NCBI GenBank assembly: GCA_035384965.1
Contig: DAOOJE010000012.1
Location: 40,140-104,139 of the forward strand
DNA length: 64,000 bases
Direction of reading: 5' to 3'
From: JAAYVZ01 sp035384965
GTDB taxonomy: Bacteria > Acidobacteriota > Thermoanaerobaculia > Thermoanaerobaculales > Thermoanaerobaculaceae
The translations under genes were made by a program, and so were the position numbers. This document shows positions 18,114 through 27,497 of the stretch, one piece after another; within the stretch, counting starts at the first letter, position 1, and each line of letters opens with the position of its first letter. The notes beneath the pieces were generated by a model. The model was not told where the DNA came from, made no database searches, and was given only the letters and a program-made list of their open reading frames with translations.

Positions 18114-20276
18114 GTGGATGCCCGCATGCTCGGAGTTTCACCGGTCGCTGCCATGTGTAGGGTGAAGAGCGGGCCTAGCGGCGCTCTCGGACTCCGAACC
18201 TCGCGGCCGCGAGGAGAGCGCGGGGTTCCTAGGCCACGGCCACGTCAGGGCCTGCGGATAGCGGCGGCCGCCGGCGCGGCGGCGATGGCCGCCCTCGCCG
18301 GCCTTTCCTGTGCCCGGCCCGCCCCTCCCCCCCATCTCGCCGACGCGCTTGGAGCGCCGGGAGGGCCGCGGGCGCGTGTACAGGCGTTGCTGCGCGTGGC
18401 GATTGATGGCCTCCCGGCCGAGCAAGGGCGGGCGTGGCTCGCGGCCGGGCTGCTGGAGTGCGAGCTCGGGTCGCCCGCCGCCGCGACCACGGCGTTCCTT
18501 CGCTCGCACCCACGCGCCGGGCTCGCAGCACTCGCCGCGCGCCGGCTCGAGGAGTCGCTCGCGACCTCGGCCCCGCCGCCGGCCACCTGGCTGGCGGCGG
18601 CGGGCTCGCCCTGGCTCGACCCGGAAGCCGCCACCCGGCTGCGACTCCGTTGTGCGGAGGTCGCCGCGCAGCAGGGCCGCTGGGAGGAAATCGATATCTG
18701 CTTGCCGCCGCTCGACGGCCTGGGCGGTGACGGGACGCGGCGCGCCGTGGCGGTGCAGGCCCGCCGCCCCGATGCCGCCGGCGAAGCCGCGCGGGCGCGT
18801 CTCGTCGTCGAGTTCCCCGCCACCGCCGAGGCGCAGGGGCTGCCGGTGGAAGCCCTGTCGCGCTCGCTCGCGCCGGCGCAGCTGGCTCTGCAGGCGCACG
18901 GCTGGCTCGAGGCGGGCCGCCCGGCTCGCGCGCTCGAGACGGCGCGCCGGGCCGGCAGCACCGGCGCGCTGGTGGCGGCGCGCGCCGCACTGCGACTGCG
19001 CCGGGCCAACGAAGCGCTCGGTCTCATCCAGGGCGGCGCGGCGGAAGCCTGGGCCGTGCGGGCCGAGGCCTACCGCATCCTCGGGTGGGCCGCGGCGCGG
19101 GGGCGGCAAGGCCCTCACTTTGCTGACGCACTGCGCGCCGCCGAGCGGGGGCTGGAGCTGACGGCGGCCGAGCCCGAGACGCCGGCCCGGATGCACCTCG
19201 CGGCCGCCGAGGCGCTCACCGAGCTCGGCCGCTTCGCCGAGGCGCTGCCGCACCTGCGGGCGGACGGCGTGCAGGCGCTGCCGCGGTACGACTGGGTGCG
19301 GCGGCGGTGGAGCTTCCTGCAGGGGCGGCGGGGGCTCCCCCCGCTGGCCGGGGGGGAGGAGCTGCCCGGCAGCACGCGGGCGAGACGCCTGGCGGCCTAC
19401 TGGGCGGCTGCCGGCCGCGCCGCGAGGGGCGACCGGAGCGGCTTGCAGGCGCTGGCGGACAGCGGCTTTCCCGACCTCGCGGCGCACTGGGCGAGCCGGC
19501 TGCTCGGGAGGCGAGGGGTGGCGTTCGCCTTCACCGCCGGGACGGCGGCGGCCCCGAAGCCGCCGCCGTGGGCCCTCGATCTGCTCACCCTCGGCCGCAT
19601 TTCTGACATTGCAGTCGCCTGGCGGGCCGACCTGGAAGCCGGGCGCGCGCCGGCCGCGGAGTGGCTCGGCCTCGTGGCGCTCGCCCAGCCGGCCCCGCTC
19701 GACGCCATCCCGCTGCTCGTCAAGGGCGAACCGCGCTTGCTGGCCGGCCCCTGGGACGGCCTGCCCGCGGCGCTCGTCGAGCAGTACTTGCCCCTGCCGT
19801 GGCGGCAAGAGGTCGAAAGCGCCGCCGCAGCCGCCGGCATCCCGCCGTGGGTGCTGGCGGGGCTCGTGCGGCAGGAATCGGCGTGGAATCCGCGCGCCCG
19901 CTCGGCCGCCGACGCGCTTGGTCTGGCGCAGATCCTGCCGGCGGTGGGGCGCGAGACCGGGTCGCGGTTGGGGCTGCGCGTGGGGTCGGCCGCGGATCTC
20001 TTCGACCCCGCCACCAACCTGGCGATCGCCGCTCGTTTACTGGCCGACTGGCGCCGCGCCTTCGGCGGCGCCTGGGAGCCGGCGCTCGCCTCGTACAACG
20101 CCGGCGAGCGCCGCGTGCGCGAGACCTGGGACGCCGCCGGGCGCCGGGAGGGGCCGCTGTTCGTCGAGGCCATCGAGTTCCCCGAGACCCACGACTACGT
20201 GCACCGCGTCGTGCTGCTGGCCGAGGGGTACAGGGCGCTGTACTGGCCGGAAGGGAAACCCTACCCATGGACGTGA
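18114..20276 (+). CDS. secreted lytic murein transglycosylase (SLT/Slt70-like)
   Basis: The protein has up to 720 residues. The start is uncertain: ATG 18114, ATG 18153 and later codons are possible, and none has a convincing ribosome binding site. A hydrophobic segment LRIAAAAGAAAMAALAGLSC at about residues 47-66 is a signal peptide. The C could be an imperfect lipobox cysteine. The Ala-rich helical solenoid (about 70-560) resembles the Slt70 superhelical part. The catalytic domain has VRQESAWNPRARSAADALG with Glu588, then AQILPAVG and ASYNAGERRV. It cleaves peptidoglycan in the periplasm. The stop overlaps the start of yjbQ by 10 bases. Confidence 0.88.
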   Translation: MDARMLGVSPVAAMCRVKSGPSGALGLRTSRPRGERGVPRPRPRQGLRIAAAAGAAAMAALAGLSCARPAPPPHLADALGAPGGPRARVQALLRVAIDGLPAEQGRAWLAAGLLECELGSPAAATTAFLRSHPRAGLAALAARRLEESLATSAPPPATWLAAAGSPWLDPEAATRLRLRCAEVAAQQGRWEEIDICLPPLDGLGGDGTRRAVAVQARRPDAAGEAARARLVVEFPATAEAQGLPVEALSRSLAPAQLALQAHGWLEAGRPARALETARRAGSTGALVAARAALRLRRANEALGLIQGGAAEAWAVRAEAYRILGWAAARGRQGPHFADALRAAERGLELTAAEPETPARMHLAAAEALTELGRFAEALPHLRADGVQALPRYDWVRRRWSFLQGRRGLPPLAGGEELPGSTRARRLAAYWAAAGRAARGDRSGLQALADSGFPDLAAHWASRLLGRRGVAFAFTAGTAAAPKPPPWALDLLTLGRISDIAVAWRADLEAGRAPAAEWLGLVALAQPAPLDAIPLLVKGEPRLLAGPWDGLPAALVEQYLPLPWRQEVESAAAAAGIPPWVLAGLVRQESAWNPRARSAADALGLAQILPAVGRETGSRLGLRVGSAADLFDPATNLAIAARLLADWRRAFGGAWEPALASYNAGERRVRETWDAAGRREGPLFVEAIEFPETHDYVHRVVLLAEGYRALYWPEGKPYPWT

Positions 20277-20659
20277 TCGGAGTCTCTTCGCAGCGCCGCC
20301 GCCAGCTGCTCGACATCACGAGCTTCGTGCAACAAGCGGTGGAGGCCTCGGGCGTCGCCGAGGGCGTGTGCCACGTCTGCGTCCCGCACACCACCGCCGC
20401 CCTCACCCTCAACGAAAACGCCGATCCCACGGTACCGCAGGACCTGCTGGAGGCGTTCGGCAAGCTCGTGCCCGACGTGCGCTGGCGGCACGCCGAGGGC
20501 AACTCCGACGCCCACTTCCTCTCCACCCTCATCGGCCAGAGCCTCACCATCCCGATCAGCGAGGGCGAGCTCCGTCTCGGCCGCTGGCAAGCCGTCTACT
20601 TCGTCGAGCTCGACGGCCCCAGACGGCGCGAGGTGTGGGTCACCTGCCTCGAGGGGTGA
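20267..20659 (+). CDS. YjbQ/UPF0047 family protein
   Basis: The protein has 130 residues and starts at ATG 20267 inside the end of the transglycosylase gene. It has the full family pattern: CVPHTTAALTLNENADPTV, DLLEAF, HAEGNSDAHFLSTLIGQS, and LGRWQAVYFVELDGPRRREV. The family forms a small beta fold with conserved His residues and has been reported to have weak thiamine-phosphate synthase activity. Its physiological role is not settled. Coupling to the transglycosylase is likely only co-transcription. Confidence 0.92.
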   Translation: MDVIGVSSQRRRQLLDITSFVQQAVEASGVAEGVCHVCVPHTTAALTLNENADPTVPQDLLEAFGKLVPDVRWRHAEGNSDAHFLSTLIGQSLTIPISEGELRLGRWQAVYFVELDGPRRREVWVTCLEG

Positions 20660-20977
20660 CCCGCACGGGCACTGTCTTCCCGAGCCCCGGCCCGGACCTC
20701 GGCCGCACCGCGGTCGTGGACCTGGCCGGTGGCGTCGACGCTCTCGGCGAAGGTGTACGGCTAGGGCTTTCTCGCTACTGGCCCCCTTTCTGTGAGGTGG
20801 CGATCGGGCTCCTGCCGAGGTCCGAGGTGTCGCCCAGGTGCAGCCGATGTCGGTCCCGGGAGGGCTGATCGGACCCGTCCCTCTTTTCTTTACAACCTTT
20901 TATCCACAAGAGGTAGACTGAACGGCAGAAGTGCGGGCGCGGGGACCGGGGTTTTCCGGACAGGAGGAGCGGAGGGC
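20660..20977. other. 318-base spacer before the BTAD/AAA regulator
   Basis: I see no supported gene here. The upstream frame extension of the regulator (from 20792) is Arg/Pro-rich and lacks a plausible start. The last third is locally AT-richer (TTTTCTTTACAACCTTTTAT, 20884-20903) and carries the candidate promoter described separately. Confidence 0.6.
20889..20919 (+). promoter_or_regulatory. candidate promoter for the BTAD/AAA regulator
   Basis: TTTACA (20889-20894) and TAGACT (20914-20919) lie 19 bases apart in an unusually AT-rich patch. The same -10, TAGACT, occurs upstream of ffh. The leader would be about 50 bases. Confidence 0.45.
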
Positions 20978-23221
20978 ATGGCCGACAGTCCGCTTCGAGT
21001 CAGGGTCTTTGGCGGGCTCGAAGTGTCGTATCGAGGGCAGCGGTGGCGTGGGTTCGAGACTCGCAAGACAGCCGCACTTTTCGGGTACCTGGTCGCGAAC
21101 GCCGGGCGGCACGTCACGCGAGCCTCTCTTGCCGCGCTGCTCTGGCCGGAGGCCGGTGAGGCTCAGGGGCGCCGGAGCGTGCGACAAGCACTCTACTCGA
21201 TCGCCCGAACGCTTCCACGGAAGGCGGCCAGGGGGCCGATCCTGAGCATCGAGGGCGAGCGCGTGGGCATCAACCCGGAGGCCGGAGTCTGGAGCGACGT
21301 CTCCCAGTTCCTCGCTCTCCTCGGGGACGAGCGCCCGCTGGACGCTCCGCACGCCACCCACACGCTGGCACGCGCGGTCCAGCTCTACCGGGGAGAACTC
21401 CTGGCGGGGCTTGAGGTGCGTGACGCTCCTGAGTTCGAGCTCTGGCTCGTCGCCGAGCAGGAGCGCTTTCGCTACCTCGCCATCGACGCCCTCCAGGCCC
21501 TGGCGACGGCCTACCTGTCGCGCGGGGAGCACCGGCTGGGCATCGAGTATGCGCGGCGGCTGGTGGCCATCGACCCGTTTCGCGAGGAAGGCCATCGGCT
21601 CCTCATGACGCTTCTGGCTGCCGCAGGCAACCGTGCCTGGGCGATAGCTCACTACCGGACCCTCGTCGCCACGCTCGACAACGAGCTGGGTGCCGAACCC
21701 TCACCGCAGACGACCGCCCTCTTCCAGCGCATCGTCGCCGGGGCCGAACCCGCGCCGGTCGAGCGATCCGAGGTCGTGCCCCGCCCCTATGTGCCGCTGG
21801 TCGGCCGCGAGCGAGAGCTGGCTCGACTGCGTAAGAGCTGGCAGCGGGTCCGCGCCGGTGAGGGCTGCGTGACGGTCGTTGAGGGAGAATCGGGGGTCGG
21901 CAAGACCAGACTCTTGCGTTCACTTCTCGATGACCTGACGAATGAGGGCCCCGTGAGAATCGTGGCGGTGTCCATCGAGCCGCGCAGGGTCCAGTCGCCG
22001 TTTGCGCCCCTGGATCAGGTGCTCGCCAGGCTCTGCCGGGAAGCCGTGGCCGCCGGCAAGGATCCCGTGAGCACTCTCGACCCCACCCTCCAACGTGCGC
22101 TGGCGGCTCTGACACCAGGCATCGATCGCGATCACGAGCCGCCAGCGGGGGAGGCGGGAGAGCTTTCGATCGCGACGCTCGCCGAGTGTTGCACGGCGGC
22201 GATCCGCGCCGCCAGGCGATCTTCGGAAGGCACCGGCGAGCCGATGATCTTCTACCTCGACGACCTGCAGAACGCCCCTGCGTGCGGTCTCGCCTTGCTG
22301 CGCGAAGTCGCACGGCGCCTGACGGACGAACCGGTGTGGCTGCTCGGCTCGTGCGACCGCACGCCCGTCGCCCGCCCTCGCCGGCTGGCCGAGGCGTGCG
22401 AGGCGATGGCCGCCGTGACACGGCTGGAGACCATCCCCCTTGGGCGTCTCGGCCCGGGGGACCTTGCTCTTCTTGGGTCCGAGCTTCTGGCAGGGCTGAA
22501 TGGCGACGACTTCGAGGACCGGCTCGAACGCGTCACCGGCGGGCTGCCGCTGGGGATCGCGATGCAGATCAACCTGTGGTGGGATGAAGGCAAGCTGGCG
22601 CCCGGGTCGAGCCCCGGGGCTCCCTGGGAGTTCCGAGGTGGCGACGAGCCTGCGACCAGGTGTGAACCCCTGGCGCTCGCGCAGCACCGAATCGCGCTGC
22701 TGTCGCCGTTTCTCCGTCGCGTGCTGACACTGGCGGCGATCGTGGGCGCGCAGGTCGACGGCAGTCTGCTCGCCGAAGTGGAGGGGGAAACTGCGGAGCT
22801 GGTCATGGCTGCGCTCGACCGCCTGCAGGAACGGCGGTTCCTCCGCGCCGCCTCGAAGGACTGGACGCCCAGCCCCGGGCGGCACGGGGCATTCCTTGAC
22901 CAGCGCGGGCTCAAAGCGACACGTTTCGAGTTCGATCACGAGGTCCTGCGGCGGGCTGCGCTCGCCCGCGTCAGCCCCGAGCGGCGCCGAGCACTTCATC
23001 TCCAGGTCGCGCACCACCTGGAGCGCGTCGAGCCGGCGGTCGAGGACGAACGGCTCGCTCATCACTACCTGGAAGCTGGCGCCTTTCGCCAGGCGCTGGC
23101 GGTCGTGCGGCGCGCGATCGGCCGTCGCCGAGCCAGTGGTGTCGGCCCGGACTGCCTGATGGACCTGCACCGCATCCAGCAGGTGCTCACCCGGGTGTGC
23201 CGGAGGTTCGAAGGGGCATGA
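20978..23221 (+). CDS. BTAD/SARP-type transcriptional regulator with AAA ATPase domain
   Basis: The protein has 747 residues and starts at ATG 20978 after AGGAGGAGCGGAGGG. Residues about 4-95 are an OmpR-like winged helix (LRVRVFGGLEV, KTAALFGYLVAN, SLAALLWPEAGEAQGRRSVR). Residues about 100-250 are the bacterial transcriptional activator (BTAD) helical domain (VQLYRGELLAGLEV, ARRLVAIDPFREEGHRLLM). From about 268 an ATPase of the STAND/AAA type begins with LVGRERELARL, Walker A GESGVGKTR and IFYLDDLQNA. The long TPR tail of AfsR-like relatives is missing. It probably activates the adjacent rightward genes for the surface protein, peptidase and RiPP, by position only. Confidence 0.85.
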   Translation: MADSPLRVRVFGGLEVSYRGQRWRGFETRKTAALFGYLVANAGRHVTRASLAALLWPEAGEAQGRRSVRQALYSIARTLPRKAARGPILSIEGERVGINPEAGVWSDVSQFLALLGDERPLDAPHATHTLARAVQLYRGELLAGLEVRDAPEFELWLVAEQERFRYLAIDALQALATAYLSRGEHRLGIEYARRLVAIDPFREEGHRLLMTLLAAAGNRAWAIAHYRTLVATLDNELGAEPSPQTTALFQRIVAGAEPAPVERSEVVPRPYVPLVGRERELARLRKSWQRVRAGEGCVTVVEGESGVGKTRLLRSLLDDLTNEGPVRIVAVSIEPRRVQSPFAPLDQVLARLCREAVAAGKDPVSTLDPTLQRALAALTPGIDRDHEPPAGEAGELSIATLAECCTAAIRAARRSSEGTGEPMIFYLDDLQNAPACGLALLREVARRLTDEPVWLLGSCDRTPVARPRRLAEACEAMAAVTRLETIPLGRLGPGDLALLGSELLAGLNGDDFEDRLERVTGGLPLGIAMQINLWWDEGKLAPGSSPGAPWEFRGGDEPATRCEPLALAQHRIALLSPFLRRVLTLAAIVGAQVDGSLLAEVEGETAELVMAALDRLQERRFLRAASKDWTPSPGRHGAFLDQRGLKATRFEFDHEVLRRAALARVSPERRRALHLQVAHHLERVEPAVEDERLAHHYLEAGAFRQALAVVRRAIGRRRASGVGPDCLMDLHRIQQVLTRVCRRFEGA

Positions 23222-23354
23222 TCGCCCCCGCTGCGACCCACTCGCTGCCTCGAGGGGGCGCCACTGCGGAGGCGCTTATCTGCTGGTATGTCGAGAATTA
23301 TACTTTGACGAGTCGGAGACGGCCGGCACGCATGATGATGGCGGAGGGGGACTC

Positions 23355-23597
23355 GTGGAACGGACCACCGCCTTGACCGATGATGCGACCGCGGAGCAAC
23401 GACCCCGCCAGGAAGATAAGCCCAGGCGGCGGGCTTCGCTGCTGCTGAGATGCTGGGTGGAAGATGCCGGTGCGGGCGCCCAGGTGCTGCGCGGCTGGAT
23501 CAGGAACCTCCACACGGGGCGGGAGCAGGCCTTCCACGATGCAAGCCTGGTCGGGAACATCCTGGTCCAGGAACTTTCCGATCCGGAGGCGGAGTGA
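23355..23597 (+). CDS. small hypothetical protein
   Basis: The protein has 80 residues. The start is GTG 23355 behind GGAGGGGG. The N-terminal third is charged and low-complexity. The C-terminal part, LRGWIRNLHTGREQAFHDAS then VGNILVQEL, has the look of a conserved small fold in which a beta hairpin (W-I-x-N-L-x-T-G-x) is followed by a helix. I recall similar short open frames beside surface-protein genes in related bacteria but cannot name a family. It lies between the BTAD/AAA regulator and the DUF11 protein, in the same direction, so it may be a cofactor or second regulator of this island. Confidence 0.6.
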   Translation: MERTTALTDDATAEQRPRQEDKPRRRASLLLRCWVEDAGAGAQVLRGWIRNLHTGREQAFHDASLVGNILVQELSDPEAE

Positions 23598-23705
23598 AAG
23601 GCCGTCGCCCTCTGCCCTCGCTGCCTCTCACCGACCGGGAGGCCTGTCGCCGACCTTCGGGACCGGCACGATCTGCGGGGATGCGCCTCGAGCAAGGAGC
23701 AAGCC

Positions 23706-26700
23706 ATGATTACTGATTCTTCGAACCAGATCACCGCCCGGCGGCGCCTGGGCCCGAGTGCACCGACTGCCGTGCGGACAGCAGTGGCGGGGCGACGAGG
23801 CCTCACGCCGGGCAGCGTCGCCGGACCGGCGTTCGTGACTGCCGTCCTACTGCTGCTCGCCGCTCCTGCGCTTGCCCAGCTCGCCGTGACCCCGATCACC
23901 TGGGACGTGGTCGGCCTCGACAGCAATCGACCGGCCACCAGCGGGCCCAGGTGGTTCCCGGTGGGCGCCCGGGTGTGCAACACCACGAGTTCGGCGATCG
24001 ACGACATCTCGGTCGCGATGGTCTGGGGGAATTCGGACGACGAGTACATCGTGAACCGGCCGGGCTCGCTCACGACCCTGAGCTTCGCCACCCTCGGGGC
24101 TGGGGCCTGTGTCGACGCGTATTTCGAGATCGAGCTGATCAACCGCTCCCGGACGTCATTCGGGAAGTTCCGACCGTATTCGATCGTCGCCAGCGCCCCC
24201 GGCGTCAGCCCGGCCGCGACCCCCGCCGGACGACAGATTCTCATCGAGTCCCTCGTCTCCCAGAACCGCAACACCACGGACCAGATCCGCCACTGCGACC
24301 CGGCCGCCGGCGGCACCGGCTACTGCGACCCGAGCACGGGGACCGGTTGGGTCGTGCTTGGAGCGGGCGGCACAGTCAGCTTTGCCGTCGGCAACAGCTA
24401 CTACATCGAGCTGACCTCACAGACCGCCACCGCCTACGAGGAACTGCAGTCCTTCCTCACCCTGTCGAACACGATCTTCCAGGTCCTTTCGGTGTCGACG
24501 ACCTACAGCACACGGACGGCCCCGGAGGAGCGCGTTCCGAATCCGAATCCTCGCCTGTGGGGTGACGGCTGCCTGTGGGACAGCGACCCCGCGAGCCCGA
24601 ACTACAACTCGTGCCTATCCGCCGGCAAGGTGGGCGGGGTGGTCAAAACACTCTATTTCATTCGCATCATCAGCGGCGGCGGCGAGACGGTGACACTCGA
24701 AGCCCTTCACTACGACCGTTCGGGGGGCAGCTTCCACTACAACACGGATTACAGCCAGTCCCCGGGCGACGCGACGTTCTTCGACCCGCTGGACGCCACG
24801 TTCTCCAAGCGCTTTGTTCCCGCCACCATCGCCGCTCACAACCCGCCGACGGTGACGAGCCGATCGACCCTGACCTTCACGATCACCAACCCCAATCCGC
24901 TCACGGTGTCTCCCTACAGCTTCACCGACTCGCTGCCGGTCCTCGGGTCGTCGCAGATGCGCGTCGCCGACCCGCCAAATGCCCAGACGCTTGGCTGCGG
25001 GACACCCACCTTTGCACCGGCTGCAAACGACACGTCGCTGAGCTTCAGTGACGGCACCATTGCCGCGAACGGTACGTGCACCGTGCGGGTCGATGTCACG
25101 GTGCCGCTGGTCGTGGATGCAACCTATCCATTCACCTTGAACAACGTGTCCGACAACCTCTTTGTGGGCGGGAGCGACACCGGAAAGTACGCAGCAGCAG
25201 CACTCGAGGTGACAGCGGCGCCCGCACCGCCGCAGACTTGCACGCAGTACCCCACGCCCACCACGCTGGCGGAGTGGACCTCGTTCTCGATCGCCACGAA
25301 CCCACCTCCGACCTACGTGATCAAGACCGGCATAGCGAGCGCGGAGAATGGAAGCGGCCTCACTTTTTCCGTCGGAAACAGTGAATGGCGTGCCGAGGCC
25401 AAGACTGCGAACCAGACACTGGATGCCGCGCGCCTCACATCCTCCTACTATCAGTTCACCGTGGACACAACTGGCATGCAGTCAATAGACTTCGCGTTGG
25501 AGGTCTTCCGGCAGAACGCCAATGCCCCAGCGGCCATCACCCTGGACTATGGCCCCCCAGGGGACCTCGTTCAAAGCGGCACACTCAACCCCGTACCGAC
25601 CCAACCGAACAGGCCGAATGCCCTGAACTTTTCGGTGACGGCTCTGACCAACCTGAACCCGTCTGGACCAACGCTGTTCAGGGTCTACGCCTATTCCGCG
25701 TCAGGCACCAATCAACCGATCCGCATGGTGGTAGCGCGTATCCAAGGTGTGGGCGAGATCTGCGAACCGGTCGAGCCGCAGGCCGAGCCGGACCCGCCAA
25801 CTCTCACCAAGCAGTTCTCGCCAGCGACCGTGCGCGTCGGCGAGCCATCGACCATCACCTTCGCGATTGCCAACCCGAACCCACTTGATGCGCTGACCCA
25901 CGTGACCTTCCGCGACGAGCTTCCGGCCGGTATGACCGCGGTCTCTGGCACCTTTGCCAACAGTGGCTGCGGCGGCACCTGGGGGTTGGAGAGCGGCAAT
26001 CCAAGCGTTCTACTTCTTTCCGATGGCAGTCTCGCCGCGAGGCAGACGAGCCCACCCGACCCTCCGAACCCCTCGTCCGTCTGTACGCTCTCGGTCGACG
26101 TCGTGTCCACCACGATCGGTGACAACCTCAATATCACCGATCCCATCGACGCCCGCGAGACTCTCCCGGGCAACAGCGCCTCGGCCACGCTTGCGGTCTT
26201 GCCGCCCCCACTGGCACCGACCATCCACAAGGTCTTCGACCCGAACCCCCTGCTTGACCCCGCGGGGACGAGCACGCTCACCTTCCGGATCACCAACAAC
26301 GACCCGTCGCTGGCCATCGTCTCGGTCGCGTTCACAGACACGCTGCCGACGGCCGGCGGCGTTCAAATGGTCGCCGCCACCCCCTTCTCGTACAGCCACA
26401 ACGGCAAGTGCGGCGCGGCACACAGCTTCACCTGGAACGGCACGTCCTTCACCCTGTCGTTCAGCGGGGGCGCCATCGGGGCAGGCGAGGTCTGCGAGCT
26501 TTCGACGAGCGTGGCGGTGCCCGGCCTCACGCCCCCGGAGGGCGGAGTGCTGTACGCCAACCAGACGAGTATCGTCAGCCACGTCTTCAACGGCACGACC
26601 TATCTCGGCAACGCCGCAAAGGCCACGCTCCTGGTCGACCGGCCGATCCCGGCCATTGCCCTGGAGAAACTGGTCGGGCTGACGAACGACCCGGACGGCG

Positions 26701-27482
26701 CCTGGTACAAGTACCTCGTCGTCACCCCTGGCACACAGCTCTACTACAAGCTCACGGTCGAGAACACCGGAGAGGTCGCGCTGAGCAACGTCACGCTCGA
26801 GGACCCCCCGGGGACCGTGATTTGCGGTCCGTCGACCGTTCTTCCGGTCGCCTCCGCCACGAACAACGATCACATCAAGACGTGCATCGTCGGGCCGGTC
26901 ACGGCGCAGGAGGGGACGTTCCCCAACACCGCCACGGCCACGGGAACCTACAGCGGAACACCGTACACCGCGTCCTCTTCGGCAACCTACAAGGGAGAGA
27001 CGCCCACGGCCGTGGTCATGGGCCGCGTCGAGCTGGCGGTGGTGGAGGTCGGGGAGTTCTTGCGGGGCGTGGGCGCGCAAGACCTCGACTGCGACGGGCT
27101 GCTGCGCCTGCTGCGGGCCTGGGATCGAGTGGCGGCGGCCGGCATGGAGCGAGCCAGCCGCGAGGAACTGCTTGCGGCGCTGGGCGCCTATCTCGACCCG
27201 GACCGTGACGGCCAGGTCGTGGTGTTCCGCTGGGAAACGCTCGCAGAGCAGGGGACGATCGGTTTCTACGCCGAGCGGCTCGGCGTCGGCGGCTGGGGGC
27301 GGATCAACGCGGAAATGCTGCCCGGGCTCATCGCCTCGCCCATGGGTGCGGAGTACTGGCTTGCCGATCCCGGAGCGCGCCCGGGAGACGGGTATCGGTA
27401 CCGGCTGATCGAGGTCGAGGCGCGCGGCACGACCAGGGAGTACGGGCCGTTCGACCTGCAGGTCGGCAGCGGCGGAAAGTAG
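23706..27482 (+). CDS. large secreted DUF11-repeat surface protein
   Basis: The protein has 1258 residues and starts at ATG 23706. An approximately 38-residue leader precedes a signal peptide hydrophobic core (FVTAVLLLLAAPALA) with likely cleavage after ALA at about residue 57. After a unique region, Ig-like DUF11-type modules start near 24796, 25797, 26218 and 26656. Each has a K-x-F-x-P...STLTFTI-x-NPNP...FTD-x-LP pattern, and the last is a diverged IALEKLVG form. The C-terminal about 150 residues (VVVFRWETLAEQGTIGFYAE, LPGLIASPMG, YRLIEVEARG, YGPFDLQVG) form a separate beta domain often found in exported bacterial proteins. It ends 15 bases before the C25 peptidase gene. Confidence 0.85.
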   Translation: MITDSSNQITARRRLGPSAPTAVRTAVAGRRGLTPGSVAGPAFVTAVLLLLAAPALAQLAVTPITWDVVGLDSNRPATSGPRWFPVGARVCNTTSSAIDDISVAMVWGNSDDEYIVNRPGSLTTLSFATLGAGACVDAYFEIELINRSRTSFGKFRPYSIVASAPGVSPAATPAGRQILIESLVSQNRNTTDQIRHCDPAAGGTGYCDPSTGTGWVVLGAGGTVSFAVGNSYYIELTSQTATAYEELQSFLTLSNTIFQVLSVSTTYSTRTAPEERVPNPNPRLWGDGCLWDSDPASPNYNSCLSAGKVGGVVKTLYFIRIISGGGETVTLEALHYDRSGGSFHYNTDYSQSPGDATFFDPLDATFSKRFVPATIAAHNPPTVTSRSTLTFTITNPNPLTVSPYSFTDSLPVLGSSQMRVADPPNAQTLGCGTPTFAPAANDTSLSFSDGTIAANGTCTVRVDVTVPLVVDATYPFTLNNVSDNLFVGGSDTGKYAAAALEVTAAPAPPQTCTQYPTPTTLAEWTSFSIATNPPPTYVIKTGIASAENGSGLTFSVGNSEWRAEAKTANQTLDAARLTSSYYQFTVDTTGMQSIDFALEVFRQNANAPAAITLDYGPPGDLVQSGTLNPVPTQPNRPNALNFSVTALTNLNPSGPTLFRVYAYSASGTNQPIRMVVARIQGVGEICEPVEPQAEPDPPTLTKQFSPATVRVGEPSTITFAIANPNPLDALTHVTFRDELPAGMTAVSGTFANSGCGGTWGLESGNPSVLLLSDGSLAARQTSPPDPPNPSSVCTLSVDVVSTTIGDNLNITDPIDARETLPGNSASATLAVLPPPLAPTIHKVFDPNPLLDPAGTSTLTFRITNNDPSLAIVSVAFTDTLPTAGGVQMVAATPFSYSHNGKCGAAHSFTWNGTSFTLSFSGGAIGAGEVCELSTSVAVPGLTPPEGGVLYANQTSIVSHVFNGTTYLGNAAKATLLVDRPIPAIALEKLVGLTNDPDGAWYKYLVVTPGTQLYYKLTVENTGEVALSNVTLEDPPGTVICGPSTVLPVASATNNDHIKTCIVGPVTAQEGTFPNTATATGTYSGTPYTASSSATYKGETPTAVVMGRVELAVVEVGEFLRGVGAQDLDCDGLLRLLRAWDRVAAAGMERASREELLAALGAYLDPDRDGQVVVFRWETLAEQGTIGFYAERLGVGGWGRINAEMLPGLIASPMGAEYWLADPGARPGDGYRYRLIEVEARGTTREYGPFDLQVGSGGK

Positions 27483-27497
27483 CGGGGAGGAGCGACC

